This document shows, piece by piece, positions 22,482 through 22,520 of a DNA stretch of 22,520 nt. How positions within the stretch are numbered: position 1 is the stretch's first letter; each line of letters opens with the position of its first letter. The notes below the pieces were generated by a model. That model was not told the origin of the DNA. It searched no databases and saw nothing but the letters and a program-made list of their open reading frames with translations. Location: positions 34,342 through 56,861 of the forward strand of contig DBZX01000061.1 of NCBI GenBank assembly GCA_002311335.1, written 5' to 3'. The position numbers were made by a program, and so were the translations under genes. This DNA comes from a bacterium UBP10_UBA1149. GTDB lineage: Bacteria > Desulfobacterota > Binatia > UBA1149.

Positions 22482-22520
22482 ACTTAAGTCTCGGATATCA
22501 GGGGCTTTTTTGCGCTAAGT

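Noticed and set aside
1..22520. Defence system, biosynthetic cluster, mobile element or CRISPR array
   Set aside because: Every stretch over 100 nt is accounted for by a recognisable core gene; I saw no integrase, transposase, direct-repeat array, toxin-antitoxin pair or biosynthetic core enzyme.

Overview
The window is a compact, high-GC (about 60 percent or more by eye), bacterial chromosomal segment made almost entirely of housekeeping genes. Non-ATG start codons are as common as ATG. The combination lysC-cimA, a cysteine desulfurase next to mnmA, mtaB, and later a MoxR ATPase with a CoxE-like VWA protein and a BFN-family protein suggests an uncultured member of the former Deltaproteobacteria (Myxococcota/Desulfobacterota-like). 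That placement is inference from gene content and protein style only. I see no mobile elements, CRISPR arrays, tRNA or rRNA genes, or phage genes.

Layout. (1) Positions 1-8859, plus strand: one tightly packed operon-like run: lysC (5' end cut off by the window), cimA, a NifS/IscS-type cysteine desulfurase, mnmA, mtaB, rnc, era, der. Most junctions overlap by 4 nt (GTGA or ATGA), which implies translational coupling. The run joins aspartate-family and isoleucine supply (LysC, CimA), tRNA sulfur modification (desulfurase to MnmA at the wobble base; MtaB at position 37) and ribosome/RNA maturation (RNase III, Era, Der). (2) 8876-9412, minus strand: a gamma-carbonic-anhydrase-like hexapeptide protein, convergent with der and divergent from guaB. 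(3) 9460-17865, plus strand: guaB, guaA (the two steps from IMP to GMP), dnaE (replicative polymerase), hflX (ribosome-associated GTPase) and pgsA (phosphatidylglycerol synthesis). (4) 17831-18610, minus strand: an NRDE/TANGO2-like protein whose 3' end overlaps that of pgsA. (5) 18686-22459, plus strand: a MoxR-type AAA+ ATPase, a CoxE-like VWA protein, a BFN-family protein and a membrane-anchored TPR-like protein.

The most interesting signals are regulatory. The guaB promoter matches consensus so well, and sits so close to the ATG, that a leaderless mRNA is predicted. The guaA-dnaE spacer can be read as a chain of two mini-ORFs linked by ATGA/GTGA overlaps from the guaA stop to the dnaE start. 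The BFN gene also has a good promoter-like sequence only a few bases before its start. I did not find a convincing new biological system. Most of the window is ordinary core genome, with a few divergent active-site residues worth checking.
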